From positions 2,438,001 through 2,502,000 of the forward strand of contig NZ_JAGJBY010000001.1 in NCBI RefSeq assembly GCF_020010905.1: a stretch of DNA of 64,000 bases, in the 5' to 3' direction. This document shows, piece after piece, positions 25,966-33,308 of this stretch. The notes under the pieces are model-generated. The model saw only the letters and a list, made by a program, of their open reading frames with translations. It had not been told where the DNA came from and did not search any database. The first letter of the stretch is position 1; each line of letters starts with the position of its first letter. Source of the DNA: Streptomyces acidiscabies. GTDB lineage: Bacteria; Actinomycetota; Actinomycetes; Streptomycetales; Streptomycetaceae. Made by a program: the position numbers and the translations under genes.

Positions 25966-27150
25966 ATGCCCAACCTCGATGACGAACACACTGGTACCCG
26001 CATCGCTGAACAACGGAAGCTGGCCAGACTTTCGCAACCCGAACTGGCCGATCGAATCCCGTACTCATACAGCCTGCTCAACCAGGTCGAATGCGGAGCC
26101 AAACCAGCCACCGCCGATTTTGTCGCCGCAGTCTCACGCGCCCTCAACATCGACGTCACCATCCTCACTGGACAGCCCTACGTGACTGAAATGCAACGCC
26201 ATCGGCTCGTCGGCGTGGTCCGTCCGATCCGCGAAGCCCTAGACCTGTATGACCTCGGCCCGAATCCAGACCTCACCGTACGGCCAGCGGCGGAACTGAT
26301 CTCGGAAGCGGACAAGCTCTGCGGCCAGGTCCGCGCGGTCCGCCTCCGAAGTGCCAGCGAAGCTTTGCCTGCGGCCATCGCAGAGCTGACGCACACGGTG
26401 TGGACCACGCCGTCAACCACCCTGTGGCAAACCCTCGCCTCGACGTACCGGACTGCACACGACATCAGCGTGAAGCTCGGGTACTACGATCTCTCAACCG
26501 TCGCTCTGGACCGCATGGCGTGGGCCGCCGAACGTGCCTCCGACCCGTGCCTTGGAGCCATCCGGCAGTACATGCGCGGGCTCGTCTACTTCCGTGAGGG
26601 CGAGTACGGGATCGGGAAACGCCTCATTACGTCCGGACACGGCATCGTCGGTCAGGCGCCCAAGACGCGCGAGACCCTCGCCGTAATGGGCCAGCTCCAC
26701 CTTGGAGCCTCCGTGATCTGCGCGCGGGCGGAAGACGAGACGGGGGTGACTCACCACATCGACGAGGCGAAGGCGATCGCGAAGCGCATTGGGGACGCCT
26801 CTGAGGTCCACTGGCTCAGCTTCGGCCCGACGAACGTGGCGCTGCACAAGATGTCTGCGGACGTCGAGATGAAGCAGTACGACACGGCGCTTACCGAAGC
26901 TCGGAAGATGCGCCTGCCAGCCGCCACCGCGACGTCGAGGCGCGGGCACTTCCTGGTGGATTGGGCTCGTATCGAGATGGAAACCGGGCATGACGATCCG
27001 GCGCTGAAGCGATTGGTTGCCGCGCGGCGGTACGCCCCAGAGCAAACTCGGTACAACCCGAACGCGCGGGAAACGGCCCGCAGTTTGATGCGTACCGCCC
27101 GCCAGCCGTCGGAGACTTTGATCGGCATGGTTCGCTGGTTCGGCCTTTAG
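25966..27150 (+). CDS. XRE-family regulator with C-terminal helical repeat domain
   Basis: A 394-residue protein starting at ATG 25966 behind GAGGAGA. Residues about 8-66 form an XRE helix-turn-helix (GTRIAEQRKLARLSQPELADR, then LLNQVECGAKPATADFVAAVSRAL). The remaining 320 residues are TPR-like helical repeats (for example YYDLSTVALDRMAWAAERA and TLAVMGQLHLGASVICARAEDE), a layout often used for peptide or metabolite sensing. GC content here is lower than in the neighbours, suggesting transfer. A perfect 19-bp hairpin follows the stop, and four small coupled genes lie beyond it. Confidence 0.85.
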   Translation: MPNLDDEHTGTRIAEQRKLARLSQPELADRIPYSYSLLNQVECGAKPATADFVAAVSRALNIDVTILTGQPYVTEMQRHRLVGVVRPIREALDLYDLGPNPDLTVRPAAELISEADKLCGQVRAVRLRSASEALPAAIAELTHTVWTTPSTTLWQTLASTYRTAHDISVKLGYYDLSTVALDRMAWAAERASDPCLGAIRQYMRGLVYFREGEYGIGKRLITSGHGIVGQAPKTRETLAVMGQLHLGASVICARAEDETGVTHHIDEAKAIAKRIGDASEVHWLSFGPTNVALHKMSADVEMKQYDTALTEARKMRLPAATATSRRGHFLVDWARIEMETGHDDPALKRLVAARRYAPEQTRYNPNARETARSLMRTARQPSETLIGMVRWFGL

Positions 27151-27151
27151 G

Positions 27152-27193
27152 AAGACCCGTATCGCTCACAAAACTGTGAGCGATACGGGTCTT
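27152..27193 (+). terminator. perfect 19-bp hairpin after the XRE gene
   Basis: The stem AAGACCCGTATCGCTCACA (27152-27170) pairs perfectly with 27175-27193 around the loop AAAC and starts two bases after the XRE stop codon. It should terminate or attenuate transcription before the small-gene operon. Confidence 0.85.
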
Positions 27194-27203
27194 GGCGGCT
27201 CCT

Positions 27204-27237
27204 ACGGTCACGGTGTGAGACGGATCACCGTGACCGT
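27204..27237 (+). promoter_or_regulatory. 12-bp inverted repeat before the Cys-rich mini-operon
   Basis: ACGGTCACGGTG (27204-27215) and its perfect complement (27226-27237) are separated by ten bases and end 11 bases before the first ATG of the mini-operon. It could be an operator for the upstream XRE protein, or an RNA hairpin that occludes the ribosome-binding site. Confidence 0.55.
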
Positions 27238-27248
27238 GGAGGCGTGAC

Positions 27249-27584
27249 ATGCCGCCCGAGACTGCCCCACCCATCGACGCGCTCGCCCTGCTGGCGCTGC
27301 CGGACCTCAACGACCTGCCGCAGCCGGAGACCCGGGGTGTCGCGTGCGTCTGGTGCGGGATACAGATCACGACCGCGACGGCGGTAGACCTCGGGGAGCG
27401 CAGGCACAGCCACTACTCGACGTTTCCCCGGGCCTGCCACCTGTGCGTCCACGGCGTAGCCACGCAGGCGCTTCGGTCGCACGCGGGCATGTGCGAGCAG
27501 TGCGTCGACGACAACACCCGCTGCGAGACGGCGACCGCCCTGTGGTGCCTGATCAGGGACACCCGCCGGGAGGGCCGTCCGTGA
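27249..27584 (+). CDS. Cys-rich zinc-ribbon-like small protein
   Basis: A 111-residue protein starting at ATG 27249, first of four translationally coupled mini-genes. Three CxxC units (CVWCG, CHLC, CEQC) plus further Cys and His residues suggest one or two zinc-binding sites. The N-terminus is Pro/Leu-rich and the C-terminus basic. Its stop overlaps the next start (GTGA). I do not recognise a named family; similar Cys-rich mini-genes accompany XRE regulators in actinomycete integrative elements. Confidence 0.7.
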   Translation: MPPETAPPIDALALLALPDLNDLPQPETRGVACVWCGIQITTATAVDLGERRHSHYSTFPRACHLCVHGVATQALRSHAGMCEQCVDDNTRCETATALWCLIRDTRREGRP

Positions 27585-27757
27585 CCGGCCGGCCCGAGGG
27601 GCCGGGCATCTACGGCTGGTGCACCTGGCACCGGGCCTACTCGTACGGATTACGGGTGATCAGCCTCGTCGAAGAGGGACGCGCGGCCTACGTCCTGTAC
27701 GCGTGCGGCGGCTGCCGCACCCTGTACGGCCTGATCCCGCAGGCGGACCGGCCGTGA
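27581..27757 (+). CDS. small Cys/His protein, mini-operon gene 2
   Basis: A 58-residue protein starting at GTG 27581 that overlaps the previous stop by four bases. The pattern GWCTWHR followed by YACGGCRTLYG gives a C-x2-H ... C-x2-C arrangement typical of a minimal zinc finger. The central LVEEGRAAYVLYA strand separates the two halves. It overlaps the following gene by four bases (GTGA). Function unknown. Confidence 0.6.
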   Translation: MTGRPEGPGIYGWCTWHRAYSYGLRVISLVEEGRAAYVLYACGGCRTLYGLIPQADRP

Positions 27758-27948
27758 CCGCCGACATCGACCCGGACCATCTGTCCTCCTCGTGCGCGGT
27801 CGCCCGGCAGTTCGGGCCGCCATCGGGTCACGCCGACTGCCGCCTGACCAAGGACATACCACTGCCTCACGGGGGCGGGATCGTGCTGATACCCCGCTGC
27901 CCCTGCCGCATCCACCCTGATCCCGCGACAAAGGGAGGCCGCTCATGA
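27754..27948 (+). CDS. small Cys-containing protein, mini-operon gene 3
   Basis: A 64-residue protein starting at GTG 27754, coupled to the previous gene by a GTGA overlap. It contains four Cys (SSCAVARQ, ADCRLT, RCPCRIH) and several His, compatible with one metal site. Its own stop overlaps the next start by four bases (ATGA). No family recognised. Confidence 0.55.
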   Translation: MTADIDPDHLSSSCAVARQFGPPSGHADCRLTKDIPLPHGGGIVLIPRCPCRIHPDPATKGGRS

Positions 27949-28163
27949 CCGAGCCCCAGACCCAGACGTCCTCCGCCGAGCCGTTCGACCTGTCGGTGTG
28001 GGGACCGCCTGTTGTGCCGGTCCCCGGTTGCGAGCGCTGCGCCGAGTTGGACGGGCTGCGCGCTCAGGCCCGCCGTGCGGGCGACGGGTCGCTCACGTCG
28101 GACTACGCCGTGATGATCCGCACCCACGACACAGGCCACAACGGCACCCCCGGTACCCCGTGA
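27945..28163 (+). CDS. small protein, mini-operon gene 4
   Basis: A 72-residue protein starting at ATG 27945, coupled to the previous gene by ATGA. After a Thr/Gln-rich head it has PGCERCAELDGLRAQARRAG, a CxxC pair at the start of an amphipathic helix, and a tail ending HDTGHNGTPGTP. Unknown function. It closes the mini-operon; the next 300 bases contain only a terminator and a tRNA fragment. Confidence 0.55.
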   Translation: MTEPQTQTSSAEPFDLSVWGPPVVPVPGCERCAELDGLRAQARRAGDGSLTSDYAVMIRTHDTGHNGTPGTP

Positions 28164-28334
28164 TCTCCCGCTCCCGACCTGACGCCGGCAGGCCGGGAGC
28201 GGGACCGACGGCCGCCCGCACGTCCCCCACGGAGAGGCGGCCAAGCCCGCCGCCGCGCGCCTCCCCTGAGCGCCGGCGGCGGGCCCTCCAGACGCGGAGG
28301 GTGAGTGGACTCTATGTGGACTTCGATCACGAAA

Positions 28335-28366
28335 ACGGCCCTCCGAAGATCACTCCGGAGGGCCGT
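28335..28366 (-). terminator. intrinsic terminator (minus strand) after the tRNA fragment
   Basis: An 11-bp perfect stem, ACGGCCCTCCG / CGGAGGGCCGT, with a 10-base loop. On the minus strand it is followed by TTTTC, so it terminates leftward transcription coming from the tRNA-like fragment and DedA. It faces the mini-operon. Confidence 0.75.
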
Positions 28367-28397
28367 CATTACGCATCTGACCAGGGAACTAAACCCT

Positions 28398-28460
28398 TGT
28401 GGGCGCGGACGGTTTCGAACCGCCGACATCCTGTTTGCAAGGCAGGCGCTCTACCCCTGA
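28398..28460 (-). pseudogene. tRNA-Val 3' fragment, candidate att-site remnant
   Basis: On the minus strand these 63 bases match tRNA-Val positions 22081-22143 from TCAGGGG in the D arm through the discriminator and two flanking bases, with only two changes. Both lie in the anticodon arm: TAC becomes TGC, and the first stem base after the loop changes G to A, breaking a pair. The 5' acceptor strand and half of the D stem are absent; instead the DedA stop lies 13 bases away. It cannot fold as a tRNA and looks like an integration scar. Confidence 0.8.
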
Positions 28461-28472
28461 AGTGCGCGAGGC

Positions 28473-29093
28473 TCAGGCCGTCTTCGGCGGGCGCATCAGG
28501 TACGCCGCCCCCGAACCCGCCACGAACAACGCCCCCACCGACACCCCCGTCGACAGCCAGCTCGCCCCCAGCCAGTGCGCGCCGTAATACCCGAGAGCCA
28601 CGCTGTAGCCCGCCCAGGCGACCCCCGCGAGGACCGACCAGGGGAGGAAGTCGCGGACTCGGCGGTGGGACGCGCCGGAGAGGAGGGAGACCGCGGAGCG
28701 GCCGGCGGGGGCGAAGCGGGCGAGGATCATCAAGGGGCCGCCGCCTCGGGCCAGGGCCTCGCCGAGACGTTCCTGCGCCGTGGTGAGGCGGTGGGAGCGG
28801 GCGATGGCGCGGTCGAGGCGTTCGCCGCCGCGCCAGGCGAGGCGGTAGGCGACGAGGTCGCCGAGGACGGACGCGGTCGTCGCGGAGAGCATCAGGAAGA
28901 GGATGTCGGGCACGTGCTCGGGCACTTGTCCGGCGACCGCCGCGCCGGACCCGGCGGCAGCCGCCGTCGCCGCCGTGATGACGAGGACGCCGCTCGGCAG
29001 CACCGGCAGGAAGACGTCGAACAGCACGGACAGAGCGACAACCGCGTAGATCCATGGACCGCCGGTCAGCGACCCCACACTTTCCAGCACCAC
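28473..29093 (-). CDS. DedA-family membrane protein
   Basis: A 206-residue polytopic protein starting at GTG 29093. DedA (SNARE-associated) signatures are present: a re-entrant loop near the start (FDVFLPVLPSGVLVITAA), the ASVLGDLVAYRLAWRGG segment, and the conserved ILARFAPAGRSAVSLLSGASHR with the family's F-x-R-x-x-P-x-x-R pattern. About five hydrophobic segments follow. DedA proteins act as undecaprenyl-phosphate or lipid flippases. The stop codon is only 13 bp from the tRNA fragment. Confidence 0.88.
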   Translation of the reverse strand: MVLESVGSLTGGPWIYAVVALSVLFDVFLPVLPSGVLVITAATAAAAGSGAAVAGQVPEHVPDILFLMLSATTASVLGDLVAYRLAWRGGERLDRAIARSHRLTTAQERLGEALARGGGPLMILARFAPAGRSAVSLLSGASHRRVRDFLPWSVLAGVAWAGYSVALGYYGAHWLGASWLSTGVSVGALFVAGSGAAYLMRPPKTA

Positions 29094-29282
29094 GACTCCC
29101 GTGACTCCCCCGTTGACAGCCAGACAGCGTACGCCCAGGGAGTGACAGAAGATCCAAGGGGGGTACGTACGACGCGCACGGAATGTTCACTCGAACGGCA
29201 CGTTTCGAGCGGTGCCCGCGTCTGCTGTCCCCTAACGTCCCTTATCGGCGGAACAAGGGGGCAGTGGAAAGGGTGAGCATCC

Positions 29283-29831
29283 ATGATGGCAGCCATCTGT
29301 GCGGGAGCCGTCGCCGCGGCGCTCGCGGCAGCGTCCGGAACGGCCGGGCCCGGTACGGCTCGTGACGTCGTCCTGCGGGCCGACGCCCGGTTCGCGCCGC
29401 CGACCGCCTTCGTGCCGTCGGACGCCGTCACGTACGACCAGGACCTCGTCCCGGCGGGCTCGTCGATCGAGGTCGTCCAGCGGACGACGTACGGCGGCGT
29501 CACCGTCGTCACCCTCCGGGTGAGTGGTTTCCCCTCCGGTCACGCGTTCGGCGCGCATGTGCACCGGAAGGCGTGCGGGGCCGACCCGGCGGCGGCCGGC
29601 GGGCACTACCAGCACGTGCCGGGTACGGGACCCGAGTACGTCAACGAGGACAACGAGGTGTGGCTCGACTTCACGACCGGCGACAAGGGCTCCGGCGTGG
29701 GCGTCGCCACGCACACCTGGACCTTCCGGCAGGGCGAGGCGGCGTCCGTGGTGATCCACGACGAGCCCGGGACGAAGGGCGCGCGCGTGGGCTGCTTCAC
29801 GGTGCCGTTCGGGTGGACCGACGCGAGCTGA
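29283..29831 (+). CDS. secreted Cu/Zn superoxide dismutase-like protein
   Basis: A 182-residue protein starting at ATG 29283, with an Ala-rich signal peptide (residues 1-26) and a mature SOD-type beta barrel. Metal-site features: GHAFGAHVHRKACG (HxH copper ligands and the first disulfide Cys), GGHYQHVPG (bridging/zinc His), NEDNEVWLDF (zinc Asp), VVIHDEPG (fourth copper His) and ARVGCF (second disulfide Cys). The set suggests a functional extracytoplasmic enzyme converting superoxide to peroxide. No partner gene is adjacent. Confidence 0.85.
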   Translation: MMAAICAGAVAAALAAASGTAGPGTARDVVLRADARFAPPTAFVPSDAVTYDQDLVPAGSSIEVVQRTTYGGVTVVTLRVSGFPSGHAFGAHVHRKACGADPAAAGGHYQHVPGTGPEYVNEDNEVWLDFTTGDKGSGVGVATHTWTFRQGEAASVVIHDEPGTKGARVGCFTVPFGWTDAS

Positions 29832-29899
29832 GCAACGCGCCTGCACGCCCACCCCGCGTACCCCGAAAGAGGTACACCCCCCCGTAGCACCCCAGTACG

Positions 29900-31819
29900 T
29901 CAGACCCGTACTACCTCGGAGCCACCCACCGCCGCCTGCCCCAGCCCCTGCCCCTGCCCCGCAGCCACCCGCAGCACCGCCCGAGCCACCGCATCCGCAT
30001 CGGACAACGTCACCGAGTCCACCCCCGGACGGGCCCCCGCGGCGGTCACCCAGTGCACCCCCTCGGTAGGCACCCCGAACGCGAACCGCCGAGGATGAGC
30101 GACCCCCTCCCGGTCGACGAGGTGATACGGCCGCGCGGAGACGTCGACACCCCCCGTGACGTACCCGTCCACCACATGCGCCCGGCACTGCCCGCTCTCC
30201 CGCAGATGCACCAGCAGCGCATCGGCGCTCTCCCCCAGATCGGGCTCCGGGAGCCGCGCCTCGATCAGCGTCGTCACCCGCACCGCCGACCCGGGCACAT
30301 CGGGGGAGCGGGCGAGCCAGGCCCCCTCCTCCCGCGTCACGTCGAGCCGGGGACCCAGCACCTCCACGACCCCCGCCTCCATCAGCGCGGTCAGCTCCTC
30401 GATGCGGCGCCGGGGCGGCCCGATGGACAGGAACGCGTTCAACGGCGTGTACCAGCGGTCGAGATGGTCGCGCCGCGAGTCCCCCCGCAGCCCGCGATGG
30501 TCGACGACGAGCCGCAACTCGTTGCGCAGATCCCGCAGGACGTCGAGCGCGGCCTTCAGCGGGCCGTCGACGTTCCCCCGCAGCGCCTCGGCCGCGTCCG
30601 CCCGGAGATGGTCGAGCAGCCACTGACGCCACTCCCCGCGATGCCCGAACTCCCGCTGCGCATAAGGCAGGGAGACCCGCTCCCAGTCCCACCGCTCCTC
30701 GTCCGCCACCCCGAACTCCGAGAGCAGCGCGGCCTCTTGGGGATCGCCGTACGGCACGGTCAGATAGCGCGGCGCGAACTCGGGGTGCCGCACGAGCGCC
30801 GTGTAGTAGACGGTCTCGACCTCCTTGGCGACCAACGGCCATATGTCGCGCAGGAAGTCGGGCGCCTCCCCGGAGTCCGCGCGCTTGCGCAGCGCCGAGA
30901 CCGCCTCGGGCGTGAGGACCTCGGGCAGGTGCCGCCCGTACGGCCCCTTCGCGTTGTCGCCGCGCGCCTGGTACGGCACCCCGCGCCGCGACCCGGCGTA
31001 CACGCGCGGCTCCCGGCCGGACGGTACGTACCGCAGCGCGCCGTCCGCACGGACGTACGTACCGCCCCGGCCGGTCGTCAACAGGGCCATGTGGTCGAAG
31101 AAGTTGAGCCCGAGCCCGCGCAACAGCACGGCCTCGCCGGGCCGTACCACGGAGAGGTCGACGTCCGCCGGGTTGGCGGGGGGTATGTGCCGCAGCGAGT
31201 GCCGCTGCGCGTGCTCGGCGTCGCGCAGCACGGCCGCCGAGGGCCGTACCGGCAGATGGCCCTGCGCGAGGACGACGGCCGAAAGCCCGGTCAGCGTACG
31301 GCCGTTGTCGAGGACGAGGTGCTGGCGGCCGTCCGCCGTGTCGTCGAGGCGGGTCGCGCGCGCCCGGTGGGTCTCGACGCGCACCGAGGGCGGCGCGTGG
31401 CGCAGCGTGCGCGCGAACACCCACTCCAGGTACCGGCCGTACAGCGCCCGCGTCGGATAGTCGTCGGGGCCTATCGCGCCGTCCGCCCACTCGTGCAGGC
31501 TCGGTCCGGCGAGGATCGGGCCCGAGCAGTTCACGCTGTCGTCCGTGAACAGGGTCACCTGCGAGGCGACCGTGTTCATCAGCAGATCCTCGGACTGCGC
31601 GGTGCGCCAGACGCGCCCGGGGCCGGGCGGCGCCGGGTCGACGACGTGCACGGTCAGCCGTACGCCCGGGGCGAGCAGCTCCGGCGCCGAGGCGCAGAGG
31701 CGTTCGAGGACGCTGGTGCCGCGCGGGCCGGCGCCGACGAGGGCGACCGAGAGCGGCACCGGGCCAGCGCCGGCCCGTTGCTGCGGCACAGAGAACGGCA
31801 CAGAGAACACAGTGGACAA
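29900..31819 (-). CDS. FAD/NAD(P)-binding oxidoreductase, TTG start
   Basis: A 639-residue protein of the NAD_binding_9 (FAD/NAD(P)-binding) type. The dinucleotide motif is VALVGAGPRGTSVLERL near residue 25, followed by VVDPAPPGPGRVWRT, SAVVLAQGH, VLLRGLGLNFFDHMALLT, and a late FAFGVPTEGVHW. The start is TTG 31819, because GGGAG lies seven bases upstream; the in-frame GTG at 31810 has no site at the right distance. It is divergent from the LuxR-type gene. Family members flank secondary-metabolism and ergothioneine-like loci, but the substrate is unknown. Confidence 0.78.
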   Translation of the reverse strand: MSTVFSVPFSVPQQRAGAGPVPLSVALVGAGPRGTSVLERLCASAPELLAPGVRLTVHVVDPAPPGPGRVWRTAQSEDLLMNTVASQVTLFTDDSVNCSGPILAGPSLHEWADGAIGPDDYPTRALYGRYLEWVFARTLRHAPPSVRVETHRARATRLDDTADGRQHLVLDNGRTLTGLSAVVLAQGHLPVRPSAAVLRDAEHAQRHSLRHIPPANPADVDLSVVRPGEAVLLRGLGLNFFDHMALLTTGRGGTYVRADGALRYVPSGREPRVYAGSRRGVPYQARGDNAKGPYGRHLPEVLTPEAVSALRKRADSGEAPDFLRDIWPLVAKEVETVYYTALVRHPEFAPRYLTVPYGDPQEAALLSEFGVADEERWDWERVSLPYAQREFGHRGEWRQWLLDHLRADAAEALRGNVDGPLKAALDVLRDLRNELRLVVDHRGLRGDSRRDHLDRWYTPLNAFLSIGPPRRRIEELTALMEAGVVEVLGPRLDVTREEGAWLARSPDVPGSAVRVTTLIEARLPEPDLGESADALLVHLRESGQCRAHVVDGYVTGGVDVSARPYHLVDREGVAHPRRFAFGVPTEGVHWVTAAGARPGVDSVTLSDADAVARAVLRVAAGQGQGLGQAAVGGSEVVRV

Positions 31820-32090
31820 AGGTGGACTCCCAGGCGTGTGGGGGCGCAGTGGGCAAAGACGCCCCCCGGAAGGGGACGGACATCCGTTCGGGGGAACGGA
31901 CGGCCGCCTCATCATTGCCCCCGCCCGTCACGGAAGCCAACGCGGACCCCTCCGGTCACAGTTCCCCCACATGCCGGCGAGGACGAAAGCTTTGCCGAAC
32001 TCCCGCTGATCCCACGCTGATCGGGGCGCGATCGCGGCTTGCCAGAGTGGGGGGAAGACGACCGGACCCGAGGGGAAGAGGCACGTACCC

Positions 32091-32444
32091 ATGGCAGCTC
32101 CCGAGTTCCCGGCGGCCGTCAGGCCCGTCCACCCGCAGGCGAACCGGCTCCGCGCGCCCGCGGTCCTCGACCTCGACGACCGCCAGCGCAAGCTCATCTC
32201 CCTGCTGTACGCCGGGCACACCGACACGAGCGCCGCCCACCGGCTCGGGGTCAGCCCCCGGACGGTCACCAACATCCTGCGCGCGCTCATGGACCGGCTC
32301 GGCGTCGACAACCGCTTCCAGCTGGGGATGGTGCTCGGCTCCCGGCTGCGCGTCCCGGACCGCTCCGGCGCCCCCCAGCCGCCGTCCGCCGACCGCGCCC
32401 CCGCGCCCCGCCGACCGCCGGGCCGCGCGCCCTCGGCGGCCTGA
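32091..32444 (+). CDS. LuxR-type helix-turn-helix regulator, stand-alone
   Basis: A 117-residue protein starting at ATG 32091. It consists essentially of one LuxR/GerE helix-turn-helix (LDDRQRKLISLLYAGHTDTS, then AHRLGVSPRTVTNILRALMDRLGVDNRFQLG) with a short N-terminus and a Pro/Arg-rich disordered tail. There is no receiver or ligand domain, so it may need a partner or act constitutively. It lies 48 bp upstream of the methyltransferase gene on the same strand. Confidence 0.85.
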   Translation: MAAPEFPAAVRPVHPQANRLRAPAVLDLDDRQRKLISLLYAGHTDTSAAHRLGVSPRTVTNILRALMDRLGVDNRFQLGMVLGSRLRVPDRSGAPQPPSADRAPAPRRPPGRAPSAA

Positions 32445-32492
32445 CGGGACGAGCCCTGAAAGGTCCGAGGTGACGTGAACCGAGAGGCCACA

Positions 32493-33308
32493 GTGACCAG
32501 TTCAGCGCAGTATTACGGGACAGTCCGCACGAGGGACGAGAAGGACGCCCCCGGCCGCCTCTACGGCCGGCTCACCGACGCGTTGCTGTGGACGGCCCTC
32601 GAACAGTCGGTCTTCTCCCGTCTGCCGCTCTCCTTCACGTACGTCGACGTCTCGGCCCGCGCCGGCCGCTGGGCGCGCCGGATCGCCGCGGAGTACCCGC
32701 ACAGCACCGGCGTCCACATCGCCCCGACCCCGGAGGCCGCCGCCGAGGCCGGCGCCCGCTCGGCCCGCGCCGGGCACGGCCCCCGCGTACGCCATCTCGC
32801 CGCGCGGCCGGGCGAGTTGGCGGGTCTGCTGGGCGGGCACGGTCACGACCTGGTCTTCCACGACTGCTCGTACCTCAGCTCCTTCTCCCAACCCGAGGCG
32901 GGTTTACGGGAGTTGGCATCCCTGATGGCGCCCGGCGGGCTCATGGTGTCGTTCCTGCCGAGCCGTTGGCACACCGCGCACGAATACCTCGGCTGCGGCG
33001 ACCTCCAGGCGGCCCTGCACAGCCTCGCCGGACACGACCCGGGCGGCCCCGGCGCCCCGCACGCGCACCTCTTCACGCCCGGCCAGATCCGGCTGCTGTG
33101 CCGGGCGCTCGACCTGCGCGTGGACGCCCTGACCGGCTTCCCCGGCCTGGTCCTGCCCGCCTCCGGCTGCTACGGCCGGTTCCCGTACGAGGAGGCCGGC
33201 TTCGCCGATGTCCTCAAGATGGAACGGGAGTTGCTCATCGACCCGGACTCCGGCGCGCGCGGCGCCAACCTCCTCGCGGTGGCCACCCGCCCGGCCGCCT
33301 CACCGTGA
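32493..33308 (+). CDS. class I SAM-dependent methyltransferase-like protein
   Basis: A 271-residue Rossmann protein. TYVDVSARAGRWARRIA occupies the place of the SAM-binding motif I but lacks the usual GxGxG, with TGVHIAPTPEAAAEA as motif II and HDLVFHDCSYLSSF as motif IV. LASLMAPGGLMVSFLPS matches the typical strand 5 region, so SAM binding is likely but not certain. GTG 32493 has GAGAGG five bases upstream; GTG 32475 with GAGG is an alternative adding six residues. Its 3' end overlaps the convergent AfsR-like gene by nine bases. The substrate is unknown. Confidence 0.65.
   Translation: MTSSAQYYGTVRTRDEKDAPGRLYGRLTDALLWTALEQSVFSRLPLSFTYVDVSARAGRWARRIAAEYPHSTGVHIAPTPEAAAEAGARSARAGHGPRVRHLAARPGELAGLLGGHGHDLVFHDCSYLSSFSQPEAGLRELASLMAPGGLMVSFLPSRWHTAHEYLGCGDLQAALHSLAGHDPGGPGAPHAHLFTPGQIRLLCRALDLRVDALTGFPGLVLPASGCYGRFPYEEAGFADVLKMERELLIDPDSGARGANLLAVATRPAASP

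Noticed and set aside
28398..28474. functional tRNA-Ala (anticodon TGC)
   Set aside because: The 5' acceptor strand and half the D stem are missing and the anticodon stem has a broken pair, so it cannot form a cloverleaf.
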